This document shows, piece after piece, positions 33,646-44,979 of a stretch of 64,000 bases of DNA (within the stretch, counting starts at the first letter, position 1; each line of letters opens with the position of its first letter). The notes beneath the pieces are model-generated. The model worked only from the letters and a program-made list of their open reading frames with translations, was not told where the DNA came from and searched no databases. The stretch covers positions 286,001 to 350,000 of the forward strand of contig NC_089768.1 of the NCBI RefSeq assembly GCF_040412425.1, in the 5' to 3' direction. The position numbers were made by a program, and so were the translations under genes. The DNA comes from Macrobrachium rosenbergii (lineage: Eukaryota; Arthropoda; Malacostraca; Decapoda; Palaemonidae).

Positions 33646-33668
33646 CACACACACACACACACACACAT
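33585..33668 (+). repeat. (TA)n(CA)n microsatellite
   Basis: TA array followed by CA array, at the edge of a Penelope-like fragment. Confidence 0.95.
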
Positions 33669-34440
33669 AAGGGCCGGAGCCGAGGCTCGAAGTATGCATC
33701 ACGAAGGAGGTAATAGGGAAAGGCATCCTCATTCTCTAACAGCTTATTTCCAATGCCAACGTCTCGCGACGAATTCCAAGTCGCATTTTCAAGGCTATAA
33801 AATATAATTTGCGAACATCAATAACAAATTAATTTATGGAGATATGCAATGGCAACAGCTCTTTATATAGTAAAAATATTTAAAACAAAACACCTCATTC
33901 CAAGACAAGTCAATAATAAGTAAAAGGCGTTCACTAAAATCTTAAAACAACCTACCTACAGTATATGAAAGAAAGAGCAAGACGAACATAAATAAATAAA
34001 AACAGTGAGGAAAACCAGTTGCCCAAACTAGGCTATAAACAATTTAACTGAAGACAATTGAGTATTTAACGACGGTACAGTCTTTTTGATAATTATGAAT
34101 TCTAGGATGTTTAAGTTGTCGTCGTTCTGCACTTGTCCTAAGATGGAAAAATCCTTGCTGTCAATATAAGTTTTACATAATTTTGAGTGATTATGTATAT
34201 TTGATTGTTGTTCAGGATTAGAGATAGCCTGCTACCTGTTCTATGACTTATGCCCCTGTGGGAATCTATGCGGACCTTGAACAGCCTCCTCGTGCATCCC
34301 ACGTATATCCCGTGATCACATCCTGGGCAAGTATATTTGTAAATGACGCTGGACGAAAGCAGAGGACTGAGCTGGTCTTGGAGGATCAAGTATTGCTTCA
34401 TCAACAGGTGGTCCCCCTCGACTTAGGACCACCTTGTGGG
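33669..34440 (-). mobile_element. Penelope-like element fragment PLE-A (GIY-YIG end)
   Basis: Minus-strand sequence from about 34440 to 34138 encodes VIYKYTCPGCDHGIYVGCTR then VRIDSHRGISHRTG. This is the GIY-YIG endonuclease that most Penelope-like elements carry after their reverse transcriptase. About 470 bp of untranslated sequence follow, up to the CA array. Reverse transcriptase is missing, so the copy is 5'-truncated. The Cys-Pro-Gly-Cys lead-in and SHRTG ending differ from the PLE-B, -C and -D copies, so it is a separate family. Confidence 0.75.
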
Positions 34441-34903
34441 CTCTTGAACCCTGGGAATTTGTTTCCGGGTTTGAGCCTCATACATCATTATATATTTCTT
34501 TGGATTAATTTTTGTGGAATCTTCCACTTTTGCTAAAATTTATTGGAGCTGATAAATAGCAAAAGATATCACAGCTGGTACGTATTGGGTTTATATCTGA
34601 AGCTAAACAGGACCATCAACTACCCGATAATGTCCGGACCTGAGAGATATCAGATTGATAGCTCAAAGACCAATCTATTCTGCGGGGCTGGACCACAGAT
34701 TCCAAGGGGGTCTGGTTCTGGCTTACACTTGGGCCACTCTAATCATGTTGTGCCATCCCCTGTGGGATAGGGTAGGAATATAGACATCTGGGAGTCAGTT
34801 CTCACTTGTACCATTGGTGGCAGAATAAACTCCATGAAAGGCTGATGATATCTTTTTAAGGTTTTCAGGTTTATTTATTTATTTTTTCCCCTCTCAAATC
34901 TTT

Positions 34904-36150
34904 ATGTCTAGTAGTTATAAGGAATCAAGTACCCCTGGGCCCTCTGATGGTGCTGTTCTGGCACAGACGACGACCTCTGCACCCACCTTGGAGATTGAAA
35001 ATTCTCCAAATGTTGATGACTTCTCCAAAAATAAATTGATGCAAAGCAGTAATAATGAATCTCCTGATCCCCCTTGTGACTTCCCCTCCTCTGAACTCTC
35101 TAGCCATGCTTCCTTGATGACTACTTCAAGCCAGAACACAGACTTCTCTAAGAAATCTTCATCCAAAACTAAAACCTCAACACAGGCAGGTTGTGTGAAA
35201 AATTTGAGAATATCGAAGACTTACCAGTCAGTTGTGATTATGAAATGATTTTGACAGCTTTGAAATCATTTGGAACTGTTGTAGAAATCAGGATGAACTT
35301 TATTGATACTGAATCTAAATGGAAAACTTGGGTTACCCTTAGTAGCCATGATGAGGCTCTAAAGGCTAGTAGTATGATAAGTACCATACAAATAAGCCAA
35401 ACTACAGTATGAGGAGCCTTAACAGACAACGTCCCCAAAGACAAGGATGTTTATGTGCCATCTGAATGAGCTCAGGATAAACCAGAGAGAAAGCAGAATG
35501 CAGAAGTGAGGACTCCTAAACCTCCAATGTGGCTGGTAACTTCAGCCAAGGAGGAAAATTATACCTACTACAATTTTTGCAGGTTTCTTCAGAAAAAGGT
35601 GGGAGGGATAAAGAGAGGTGATATTTCTCGTTTTGGGAAGAACACTCTTCTTATTCATGCCAAATCCACAACCCAAGCATATATGCTGACCTTGTTGGAC
35701 ATTAAAAATGATGAAATGATTACGAAGACCAAGCCCCACTTAAGCTTTAGTTATGGGAATAGAATATTATTTGATAAAGACCTATATGACATGACAGAAG
35801 AAGAAATTCTAGAAATGAGCCCCACTTCAGCTGAGAGTGAAAAGGGCAGCTATTGCCAACGTGATCATTTTACCCTTTGTAGACTCTGAAGTACCTTCTC
35901 ATGTCATATTTGAAAATGAAAGGGTATGAGTACATCCTTTCCAGCAAAGACCAATGTAATGCTATCATTGTTTTAAGTTTGGCCACTCATCAAGAAACTG
36001 CAAAAAAGCTAAAATCTGTATAAATTGCTCTGGTGTCCATAATGATGATGAATGTAACAGAAAAGCAAAATTTGTTAGTTGTCAACTGGAACACAAATTC
36101 AATAACCAAAATTGTGAAACTTACAAATCTGAACTGTCTGCACTAAATAA
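34904..36150 (+). pseudogene. LINE ORF1: RRM-like segments and three CCHC knuckles
   Basis: Broken across several frames. A Ser/Thr/Asp-rich N-terminus (34904-35170) precedes a segment like an RNA-recognition fold (35200-35410: VSCDYEMILTALKSFGTVVE then ALKASSMISTIQIS). A second fold-like segment follows (35506-35800: YNFCRFLQKKVGGIKRGDIS then FGKNTLLIHAKSTTQAYML). Cysteine clusters appear at 35950-36125 (CYHCFKFGHSSRNC, CINCSGVHNDDEC, and a third with an altered spacing). The protein would coat LINE RNA. Stops near 35248, 35412, 35469 and 35889 inactivate it. Confidence 0.65.
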
Positions 36151-36229
36151 ATAAATTGGCATTAGGAAAACTAGATCTACTTTAGATCCCTTGCTCATGC
36201 TCTCAAACCAACTACAACAAGGTTTTGCT

Positions 36230-36836
36230 AAACAGAACCAAACAGCAGGAGTTATCTTTGATTTAGGAAAGGCATGTGATACCACATGGCATTTTGGTAT
36301 TACAAAAAAATTGTATACGATGGACATTAAAGGAAAAATTATCATATTTATAAATTTGTTTTTATAAGAAAGATATATTAAGGTAAGAGTTGGGAATCAT
36401 GTATTGCAGCCTTCTTACAAAATGAGGGAGTTCCTCAGGGTAGTGTCCTTAGTGTCACCCTCTTTGCTGTTCCCATTAATGAAGTATTAGAAAAGATATC
36501 ATCACCAGTAAAAGGCTCTTTATTTCTAGATGATTTGGCTCTGTACTGCACATTGATAAAGTAAGCAAGTGGGCTCCGAATCAAAAACTGTCTGTTTGGT
36601 TCTGCAGGCGCCTAACTATGGAAACTGTTCCAACTCTTACCTTAAATGGTACTATTTTACCTTACTCTACTGAAGTAAAATTTTTAGGAATGGTCTTTGA
36701 TGAAAGGCTCTCTTGGAATAATCATAGTGACCAGTTAAAAGTGAAAGTGAAGAGATCACTAAACATTTTAAAAATAGTATCTAATTTTAATTGGGGTACT
36801 GATAAGAAATCGTTGTTAAGGCCTTATAATGCAGTA
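36230..36836 (+). pseudogene. LINE reverse transcriptase C-terminal half
   Basis: Recognisable blocks are GVIFDLGKACDTTWHFGI (first Asp region) near 36250 and EGVPQGSVLSVTLFAVPIN near 36420. LFLDDLALYC near 36520 has the second catalytic box in the form Leu-Asp-Asp rather than Tyr-x-Asp-Asp. VKFLGMVFDERLSWNNHSDQ follows near 36675. Stops near 36366 and frameshifts separate the blocks. It would copy LINE RNA at the target site. Confidence 0.7.
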
Positions 36837-37238
36837 CAGTAGATGCCCTGAATTCGTGGGGGATGCATACCAGACTCCCCCTCAAATAGTTAAAATCCGC
36901 GAATACCTGACACCCGCCCCTCTAAAAACGCTCATAACTACCTATCTTGAAGGTTCAAACACCAAATGTGTACCTAAAATTATCATCCTACATCAAACAT
37001 ACCTTAAACTATTATCCTATTACTGTATTAATCTTTGAAATGATATTATTAATATAATTTCAAAGTCATCTTAAACATTAACCTTTAAAAATATACGTAC
37101 GTACTGTATGGCTTACAGTTACGTGTGAAAATAATCCAGTCCCCCCTACGTATTCAGCCATGCACATTTTCTTTCATATAGTTACTATTCAAACCATCCC
37201 TTCTTCTTTTACAGGGGAAACATTGGTATGTGCATAAT

Positions 37239-37242
<4 letters not shown>

Positions 37243-37305
<63 letters not shown>
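37243..37305 (+). repeat. (GA)n microsatellite
   Basis: GA array in the 3' flank of the Tigger transposase. Confidence 0.95.
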
Positions 37306-37308
<3 letters not shown>

Positions 37309-37418
37309 AGAGAGAACAAAAATACATATGCATAACAAAATAATTTAATATTACATACATATTGAATTACTACATACGTAAATCATATGGGTACTCACCA
37401 GTGATCAATGTTGATTAA

Positions 37419-39221
37419 CCCTTAAACGCCTACTGGACGTATCATACGTCGACTAAAATTGTCTGCTGGGTGCCAAGTGGACTTACCGTACGTCGACTAC
37501 AAAAAATTTCAACCTTCGGTCAACTTTGACTCGACCGAAATGGTCGAAAAACGCAGTTGTAAGCTAAAACTCTTACATTCTAGTAATATTCAATCATTTA
37601 CCTTCATTTTGCAACCAATTGGAAGTCTCTAGCACAATATTTCGATTTATGGTGAATTTTTGAAAAACACTTTTTCCTTACGTCCGCGCCAGAAATTCTT
37701 TCGTCACGTTGTCGTAATGTTTGCACTGTTTTATATTAGTCGTTACATAAACTTTTATATATGGAAATGTGCGCAATTTCATGTAGAATACAACAGAAAA
37801 TAACTCATGGTTGTAGCTTTTATCAGTTTTGAAATATTTTCATGTAAATCATGATAACTGCCAAAATTTCAACCTTCGGTCAACTTTAACTCGACCGAAA
37901 TGGTAAAAAAACGCAATTATAAGCTAAAACTCTTACATTCGAGTAATATTCAATCATGTACCTTCATTTTGCAACAAACTGGAAGTCTCTAGCACAATAT
38001 TTCGATTTATGGTGAATTTCTGAAAAAAAAAAAACTTTTTCCTTACGTCTGCGCGCTGCGGTAACTCGGCGAACATCTCAGAAATTCTTTCGTCATGTTG
38101 TCGTAATGTTTGCATCGTTTACATTAGTCGTTACATAAACTTTTATATATGAAAATGTGCGCAATTTCATGTAGAATACAACAGAAGATAGCTCATGGTT
38201 GTAGCTTTTATCAATTTTGAAATATTTTCACATAAATCACGATAACTGCCAAAATTTCAACCTTCGGTCAACTTTAACTCCACGAAATGGTAAAAAACGC
38301 AATTGTAAGCTAAAACTCTTACATTCTAGTAATATTCAATCGTTTACCTTCATTTTGCAATAAATTGGAAATCTCTAGCACAATATTTCGATTTATGGTG
38401 AATTTTGAAAAAACATTTTCCTTACGTCTGCTTGCGTAACTCGGCCGAACATCTCAGAAATTCTTTCGTCTCATTGTCGTAATATTTGCACCGTTTTATA
38501 TTAGTCGTTACATAGAGTTTTATATATGAAAATGTGCGCAATTTCATGTACAATACAACAGAAAATAACTCATGGTTGTAGCTTTTATCAGTTTTGAAAT
38601 ATTTTCATATATAAATCACGATAAATAGAAAAATTCGACTTTCGGTCAATTTTAACTCGACCAAATGGTCGAAAACTGCAATTGTAAGCTAAAACACTTA
38701 CAGTCTAGTAATATTCAATCAATTAGCTTCATTTTTCAACAAACGGGAAGTCTCTAGCACAATATTTCGATTTATGGTGAATTTTTGAAAAAATTTTTTT
38801 TTTCAGCAGGCGTTCTTAATTCATGCATCATTTTGTGATAATATTTTCTCTGTGTTGCTTTGATCCTTTTACAATTTGTTATATACCAAAATCATTGCAA
38901 TTTAGTGTACAATACAACTAAAAAAATTAACTCATTAGCTTTAACCGTTGTGCTTACAGCGATTTGTATACAATTATGGTTTTTTTTTGTCATATATTCC
39001 AATATTTATATATGATAATGATATTTTTTCATTTCTGATGGTTGCATACTAAACTTCAGGCAATGACAAAAAAAAAGAGCCAAAAAATTAACTCTTAATC
39101 TTAAAAACTAAGCGTGCTGTGATTTTTTTAAAAAAACTTTTTTTCCGCTTCGGCGCTAACTCACCGAACGCCGCCGGCATACGGGAGACGTTTTTGTAAA
39201 TAGAGGCTCGGCGTTTAAGGG
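37419..39221. mobile_element. TTAA-target element, family T2, with internal tandem units
   Basis: TTAA at 37415-37418 and 39222-39225. Terminal inverted repeat CCCTTAAACGCC at both ends, a CCC start like piggyBac. The interior has four head-to-tail units of about 360-390 bp, starting near 37504, 37862, 38251 and 38629 with AAAATTTCAACCTTCGGTCA-like sequence. The left end carries ACGTATCATACGTC and CCGTACGTC palindromic motifs. No coding frame of note, so non-autonomous. Confidence 0.8.
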
Positions 39222-39303
39222 TTAAAGATGATGATGATGAATTAGTTGTGCAGTCAGATGAATAATGATGAAGATATGACTGCACAGCAAAGCAGAGGAG
39301 TTA

Positions 39304-41060
39304 CATCTCCTCTGCGGGCACCTCTTCACCTTCAGGTGAATCAGGAGGCACTTCTTCAGGCACTTGGGGAGGCACTACTTCAGGTGCTTCAAAAGGCACT
39401 ATTTCAGGTGATTGGGGAGGCACTTCTTCTGGGGTTTGGTGAGGCTTTGGAGGGTCCTTCTTTGTACATTTAATAAACAGTGATAGGCAGCTGCTATTGC
39501 TCCTTCTTCATGATGATGAGGGCTTGATTCTAGGGCTCCAATGCCAAATCAAGGATATTTGAAAACTTTAAGGAGTGTTCCATGTAAGGATCCCATGTTG
39601 AAACCATCGCCTGCATCTCCTTAATCATCCTCTTAATCTGGGACAGACGTTCTAAAGTCAACCTAACCTAACCTAACCTAACCTCGTCCTCCTTCTCCCC
39701 TTTCTCCTCGCGTGTCTTCTTCCTTGATGACAGACTTCATCGGCCCTTCCAATTTCTGGTCCGTCATGGGGTCAGAGTGGGCATAAATTAGGGTGCCGAC
39801 TTCATCCTCAGTGATGTCCTCAAAGCCTTCTCTACCTAGAATCCTTGCCAACTGGACCTTACCAATGGTCAAATGTTGAATTTCTCCAGGATAGAAACCC
39901 TTAAAATTATGCACACACTCCAGCCACAACTTACTCCAGCATGCGTTCAGGGTCTCCTCCTTCATGTCCTTCAAAGTTCGGTCGATGATGGTCAGACATG
40001 TGGCAATCATGAATTTACGGCAATAATCTTTCAACATAAATTCACTGTCAGTGTCCATTGCATTTACAAGGTGCTTGAGGGAGTTCTGGGTGTAGAGTGC
40101 CTTGAAGGCACGGATCAGGACCTGGTCTCCATGCCCAAGTTGCTCAGGTATTGCCTAACTTGAGGGATGAAGCTCTGATGGAACCAGTAATCCGTAAGGA
40201 CTTTGGTGATCCAGGCCTTGGGGTTACGCATCGAGAACACAGGCAGCAATTCTTATTCTTGAAGGCTCTGGGGTTTGCCTTATAAGTGATGCCTGGTTTC
40301 AATATGAAGCCAGCCACATTCCCACACATTATGAGGGTAACCCTATCCTTCTGGGCCTTGAATCCGGAGGCTTTGGCTTCATCCTTCACGAGGTATGTCT
40401 GAGACGGCATTATCTTCCAGAACAAGCCAGTCGCGTCCATATTGAACACCTGTTCTGGAAGGTAGCCCTTCTCCTGGATTACCTTCTTGAAGGTCTCGTG
40501 ACATTTGGCAGCCGCTTCCGTGTCTGCAGAAGCTGCTTCCCCATGCAGAGAAACAGACTTTAGGTAGAACTGCTTCTGGAAACTGTGGAACCACCCCTCG
40601 CGGGCCTGAAAACCTTGAGGAGCTGATGATGGTCCTGCTTGTGGCTCTTCTTTATTGCAGCCTTCCTATGCTTATACATCGTCGCCTTCTGTAGCAATAG
40701 AAAACTGCTGGTAGAGTTGTTGCGCTTTCTCACGAATAATGTTGGAGTTGAGGGGTACATTCTTCTTGCGGCAGTCCTTTATCCAAAACGCCACTGCAGA
40801 TTCCACCTTAACAATTGTTTTATCCCACACAGTCAAAACTGTTTTTTCACTACCGAAGCAGCTCATGCTTACAGCCCTCCGTATCTCCGCCTCTCTCTTT
40901 TTTATGTACCTCACCGTGCTCTTGTCAACATTAAAATGGCGGCCAACCGCAGCGTAACTTTTGTCCTCCTTCATATCAGGTAGATTTGCCTTCTGCTCGA
41001 GCTTCATGACTGCCTTCTTTCATTTAGGCTCTTTGCCAGAAGCCTTAGAAGGAACAGGGC
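39304..41060 (-). pseudogene. Tigger-like transposase, catalytic core deleted
   Basis: The N-terminal part (41007-40672) has a helix-turn-helix of Pipsqueak/CENP-B type (YAAVGRHFNVDKSTVRYIKK; FWIKDCRKKNVPLNSNII). The DDE domain follows (40600-40144) with FNMDATGLFWKIMPSQTYLV containing the first Asp, then GFKAQKDRVTLIMCGNVAGF. Near 40105-40150 the frame passes from LTDYWFHQSFIPQVRQYLSN directly to AFKALYTQ-type sequence, so the block holding the second and third acids is missing. The C-terminus (40058-39678) reads YCRKFMIATCLTIIDRTLKD. A Glu/Pro-rich tail of repeated VPPE-type units ends near 39304. Frameshifts separate the parts. Confidence 0.8.
39657..39684 (-). repeat. short (TTAGG)n telomere-type block
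   Basis: Plus strand reads AACCTAACCTAACCTAACCT, about five units of CCTAA, i.e. TTAGG on the other strand, the usual arthropod telomere repeat. It lies inside the coding trail of the Tigger transposase C-terminal region. Confidence 0.7.
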
Positions 41061-41350
41061 ATTTTTAGGAGGTATTTTAGGGCACGATTAACACTGACAC
41101 ACAAGATTTAAAACAACACGAAGATTTGCGGTAACATACACTGGGCTCCCAGAATTTCATCTTCGCGAGATGCGAGTGAGTGTTCAGCCGATCAACACCA
41201 AGTGTACAGCCAATGAGTGCCAAAGAAAATGAATGGTGTTCCTGGATTGGCTGCTTTGCAGACGACAGCCAATTGTTTCTGGGTATACAGCATCAGGGCA
41301 TCCTGTGTTCTTTCTCTACGGAGAGTTGGCTTGGGTAAAGCACCTTTTAA

Positions 41351-42938
41351 GGGGATCGGCCGGTTTCCGACTTTTTTAACGACAGGTTGTTGATATATAG
41401 GGGGTTTGTTAAAGGATATTGTGTGGAACTTCTGGGGAAAAAATTTTTGTTCAGTGACCTTAGGTTTTGTGACGCTTAGAGCATTTTTCGGCCAAAATGG
41501 CCATTTCAAAAATGCATCTCCTCCTTTGCTTTTTGGTTTTAAGGGATGAGATTTGAACCACGTATAAAACACATATGGACCTTCGATACAAAGCCGGGAT
41601 TTTGATTTTTCAATTATTTTTCGAGATATGAATTTTTTTTTTTAATGAAATTTTCCCGGAAAAATTACAGAAAAAAAATTGCCAAAAATCAGAAACTCAA
41701 AATATTAAAAATCCCCGGCTTTGTTTTAATCTACCATGTTTCCCCATGTTATATTTAAAATTTCATTTAGATTGGTCCAATACTAAGGGAGGAGATGCAT
41801 TTTAAAGGCGAAAAACTTATGTTTTGAGAAACGGGCCTTCAAAATTTTAGTTACATAAAAAAAGTAAAAGGGACTTCAAAGACTGTGTTACAATTAATTC
41901 TATGGTTTTAATTTTTATTTTTGGGTATTAATTAATGCAAAATGATTATAAATAAGAATATTAATTGATTATTTATGTGCCTAAGACACATTCTTATAAA
42001 TTTTAGGTTCCTGGTCCCCCCCTGTCTGATCTTGCTGCAAGGTATTACTCTAGGGTATCATAGTTGCCTACACTTTTTATTAGTGTCTCAGAATCCATCC
42101 CTTGCCAAATGGATCCTGGGAATTACTTTACATTCACAATTAGGGATTCGTGATTCAAGTAATTCATCAAGTCTTGCTTCACTTATTATGATCATTTTAT
42201 TTTCAGGATCGTCATATAATATCAGCCTCCGAGCTACTGCTTTCTTTTTCTAAAATATCTTTGCCCTTTGGTAGTGATGAACAAATAAAGAGGCGTTTAG
42301 GGGTGGATGTGGTTGGTCTCTGGTCAGCAGAGATCGCTGCCTGCGCCGTTTGATGGGCGACAGCTCTCTCTCTCTCCGTCGCTCCATTCCCCTCTATGGC
42401 ACTAATTTCTTGAACTCTTTCTTCTACTTCTCGCCTGGACTTTTCCACTTGGCTTTTCCGCATTCTAGAAGCATGAAGTGAACTCTTGGACCTTTTAGGC
42501 ACGGTGAAAAAAACAAAAACACTGCAGAAAATACAGAGTTCAGTCAAGGCTAGCGAGCATGAAAACGTGTCCTTCTAGCTTGGAAGTTTATAGGCAACTC
42601 TCGGCCACAGTCGGCGTCATGTATGACGTGTGCGTTGTCATGGCTAGGAATAACTAAAAGGTGCCGAGTAGGATATTATTGACATTACACATTTCATTTC
42701 AAAGGAAGTTTTCGTAATATATATCGCAAAAACTATACCAGACTAAATCATTTTATGCGCTACTGGTGTTTTATGGGTATATAGTTATTGTTACATTTTA
42801 GGCCATAACTAGAGAAATACGGCAAATTTTAGCATAATATTTCGTGGACACATTCTTGAACCCTATACGAAGCCATAGAATTTTTTTCAGCAAATTGAAT
42901 TTTTAAAGATTATTGGGTTTTTTTAGGCGGCCGATCCC
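41351..42938 (-). mobile_element. TTAA-target DNA transposon, family T1, copy 2
   Basis: TTAA at 41347-41350 and 42939-42942, ends GGGGATCGGCCGG and GGCGGCCGATCC. The body is nearly identical to copy 1 (4058-5649), with scattered substitutions and small indels. It contains the same minus-strand frame, here 42212-42547. The right end has one C fewer than copy 1. The close similarity in unrelated surroundings indicates recent movement. Confidence 0.85.
42212..42547 (-). CDS. T1 internal ORF, copy 2
   Basis: Same protein as at 4841-5212 from the shared KRSKSSLHASRMRKSQ to SSSEADII. The frame opens 14 codons earlier (MTELCIFC) because a one-base change keeps the upstream frame open, and it closes earlier because a small insertion near 42213 shifts it. 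Conservation of the middle in both copies marks it as the real coding part. Function unknown; possibly a truncated transposase. Confidence 0.4.
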   Translation of the reverse strand: MTELCIFCSVFVFFTVPKRSKSSLHASRMRKSQVEKSRREVEERVQEISAIEGNGATERERAVAHQTAQAAISADQRPTTSTPKRLFICSSLPKGKDILEKESSSSEADII

Positions 42939-42953
42939 TTAAGAAAAACAAAT

Positions 42954-43173
42954 ACAGTAAACACCCCCGCATTCGCATTCTCACGATTCGTGGACTCACT
43001 GACTCGCAGGATTTTCTGTGGAATGTATCTATAAATTATTCGTGAAAGAATTTGGCAACTCACGGACTTTTTTGTCGGCAAATAATCACTAATTAGTGTA
43101 TTTTGATGTTATTTTCATGACTAAATACATTTATGATAATAAAATGATTTACTAATTTTCAAATATTATTAAG

Positions 43174-43208
<35 letters not shown>

Positions 43209-43632
43209 TAATAATAATAATACTGCAAGATTAAATTATACGTAACCCAAAGAGAGAGAGAAACTGGTGTTCTCCCCTCCATTCAGGACGGACCCAGACC
43301 TCATTACAGCAAAGACAGATGCTCAGAACTGATACTACTGAAATATTAAAATTGCAGTATATTAAAGTACTATTGAAATTATATTAAAATGATATACTGT
43401 ATAAGTGTTTCAGGATGATAGTATAAGCATTTTTAGAGGGTACGGTACGTACTAATTTTCAAATATTAATATTAAGTTTAAAAAGATTAAATAATATTAA
43501 ATAAAAATAATAATTCTCTCTCTCTCTCTCTCTTTAGATGAGAGAATTTTCCGACATGTAATATGTATGTATGTTTCTTTTGTAGGATACATAAATGATT
43601 TACCTAATAAGTACTAGTTTTCAAATATTAAG

Positions 43633-43666
<34 letters not shown>

Positions 43667-43685
43667 TGAAGGGAGTAGACTCTCT
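42954..43685 (+). mobile_element. Tigger-like and family E related MITE sequence
   Basis: CAGTAAACACCCCCGCATTC at 42954 follows TA and is the kind of end seen at 33229. Further on, blocks such as ACTAATTTTCAAATATTA, the (TAA)n arrays (43175-43225 and 43636-43665), a (CT)n run (43512-43533) and ACATGTAATATGTATG-type sequence match E1 at 9930-10075. It looks like a chimeric or rearranged relative of family E. No frame. Confidence 0.5.
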
Positions 43686-43689
43686 TTTA

Positions 43690-44945
43690 AACAGGTCTTA
43701 TTAAAAAGGATGGCTGTATTATGCGAATTTCTTATATAGTGTCTTTTCTATCTTCCTTATGATTCGCTTTTCAGGCTCAGCAATGTTAGTCAGCAACTGG
43801 CCGATATTCATGTTGGAAAAGGATAGTGTGCGGAATATGGGAAGTCTTTTATTAAACTATCCAATCAGAAATCATTCGTCTGGACTCAGGTTCTATTTTA
43901 GGTACCGTCAACATGTTTCAACCAGCTCGTTGGTCATCCTCTGGACATGGTTGCAGAAGGTCTGAAGAAACGAGGTGCTCGGGTTGGTATTTATAGGGGG
44001 GGTCTTGATCGGTGCTGAACTATGGTTGGCTGCCCAGGGCATGTTACCTCGGGCGGAGCCTATTTTCCCAGGTCGATGTGCGAGCGGCATTGTAGTGCTG
44101 GGGATGAATGGAAGAATTTCGATCCTCCGATGCCGAATTTTGCTTCGCTTGTCGCTACGGGAATCGCTCGGTGCATGTCTCCTGGCTGCCGTGGGGAGGA
44201 GAAATGTTTCCTGCGTAATGTTGAGGGTTGGTTTCTCCTTCCCAATGTGCAATGCTTCCAAGAGGCGTAGGCGGCGGTGGTCGGTAGTTCGGTCAATTAT
44301 TTCGATGTTCGTGATTATGTTTTTTCTTACTATTCTCTGGTTATGGATGGTCCTGGCATGATTAAAGATAGCCCCCTCTTGGGCGTGGCAGGAAATCCTC
44401 TTGGAGAAACGCATGGTGGTCATACCGATGTAAGAACCGAGGCATCCTCGGACGGGGCATGAGTACCGGTATACCATGTCGGTTTTCTTCAAGGGGTCCT
44501 GCTGAGGGGGGGGGGGGCTGGGTTGTTATGCATAACCAGGCTGCTCGTCTTTTTGCTCTTATAATAAATAACCAGATGCATATTCTTGTTGGAGTCAACA
44601 GGGCTGACATTATTTTCGATGATGTTTTTGAGGGCATGTTCGTCTTCTTTTTATTTATGGTGAAATTGTCCTTTATAGAAGAGCTCTATGCCTTCAAGGG
44701 CATCGGGGCGAGGTTCCTGACGGTACCATCTATCGATGTTCACCTTGATAGACTCTTCTATATTCCGGTTTGGGTGTCCATTGTCGACGAGGGTCTGGGC
44801 TACACGTTCTATTTCTCCATGTGTGTCGTTCCAGGAGCAGTGTGAGAGGGCCCTCCTGACGCAGGCGCTGATGGTGGAGCGCTTATACCTCTCGGGGCAC
44901 TCGCTCGCCCCATTCATACACATGCCCAGGTTCGACGTGTAATGC
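43690..44945 (-). mobile_element. Penelope-like element fragment PLE-B
   Basis: From 44945 downward the minus strand encodes the end of the Penelope reverse transcriptase and linker (NLGMCMNGASECPERYKR; DRWYRQEPRPDALEGIELFY at about 44700). The GIY-YIG endonuclease (44490-43908) and a 3' region with a conserved short frame beginning at about 43822 (MNIGQLLTNIAEPEKRIIRK) follow. The reverse transcriptase core is absent, so the copy is 5'-truncated. It joins a LINE at about 44950. Confidence 0.8.
43908..44492 (-). pseudogene. PLE-B GIY-YIG endonuclease
   Basis: A 194-codon frame: VYRYSCPVRGCLGSYIGMTT contains both halves of the GIY-YIG signature (Val-Tyr-Arg-Tyr and Ser-Tyr-Ile-Gly), followed by RFSKRISCHAQEGAIFNH. 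A Cys and a pair of His before and after the motif could bind zinc, as in Penelope endonucleases. NIEIIDRTTDHRRLRLLEAL follows. The last 80 codons are rich in Arg and Pro. The endonuclease would nick target DNA to prime reverse transcription. This part is intact, but the protein lacks its reverse transcriptase. Confidence 0.8.
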
Positions 44946-44979
44946 TTTATACTCTTGTAACCTGCATAACACTTTTAGA

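Larger units (their letters stand above)
34441..36836 (+). mobile_element. Jockey-like LINE, 3'-truncated by a Tigger insertion
   Basis: A probable 5' untranslated region (34441-34903) leads into a Gag-like first protein (34904-36150) and a reverse transcriptase (36230-36836). The order and the knuckle-bearing first protein are those of Jockey-type non-LTR elements. No apurinic endonuclease domain is found between the two, so there has been an internal deletion. The second protein stops at a TA where the Tigger-like element begins (36837). Confidence 0.65.
36837..41350 (-). mobile_element. Tigger/pogo-like DNA transposon (right end not resolved)
   Basis: Starts CAGTAGATGCCC at 36837 directly after TA and includes a minus-strand Tigger transposase (39304-41060) plus its 5' flank. 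A GA array, a TTAA element (37419-39221) and a short telomere-like block lie inside. The far end should be a matching CAGT terminus, but a second TTAA element lies at 41351-42938 and only a CAGTAAAC end in the wrong orientation follows at 42954. The right boundary is therefore open. Confidence 0.65.
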
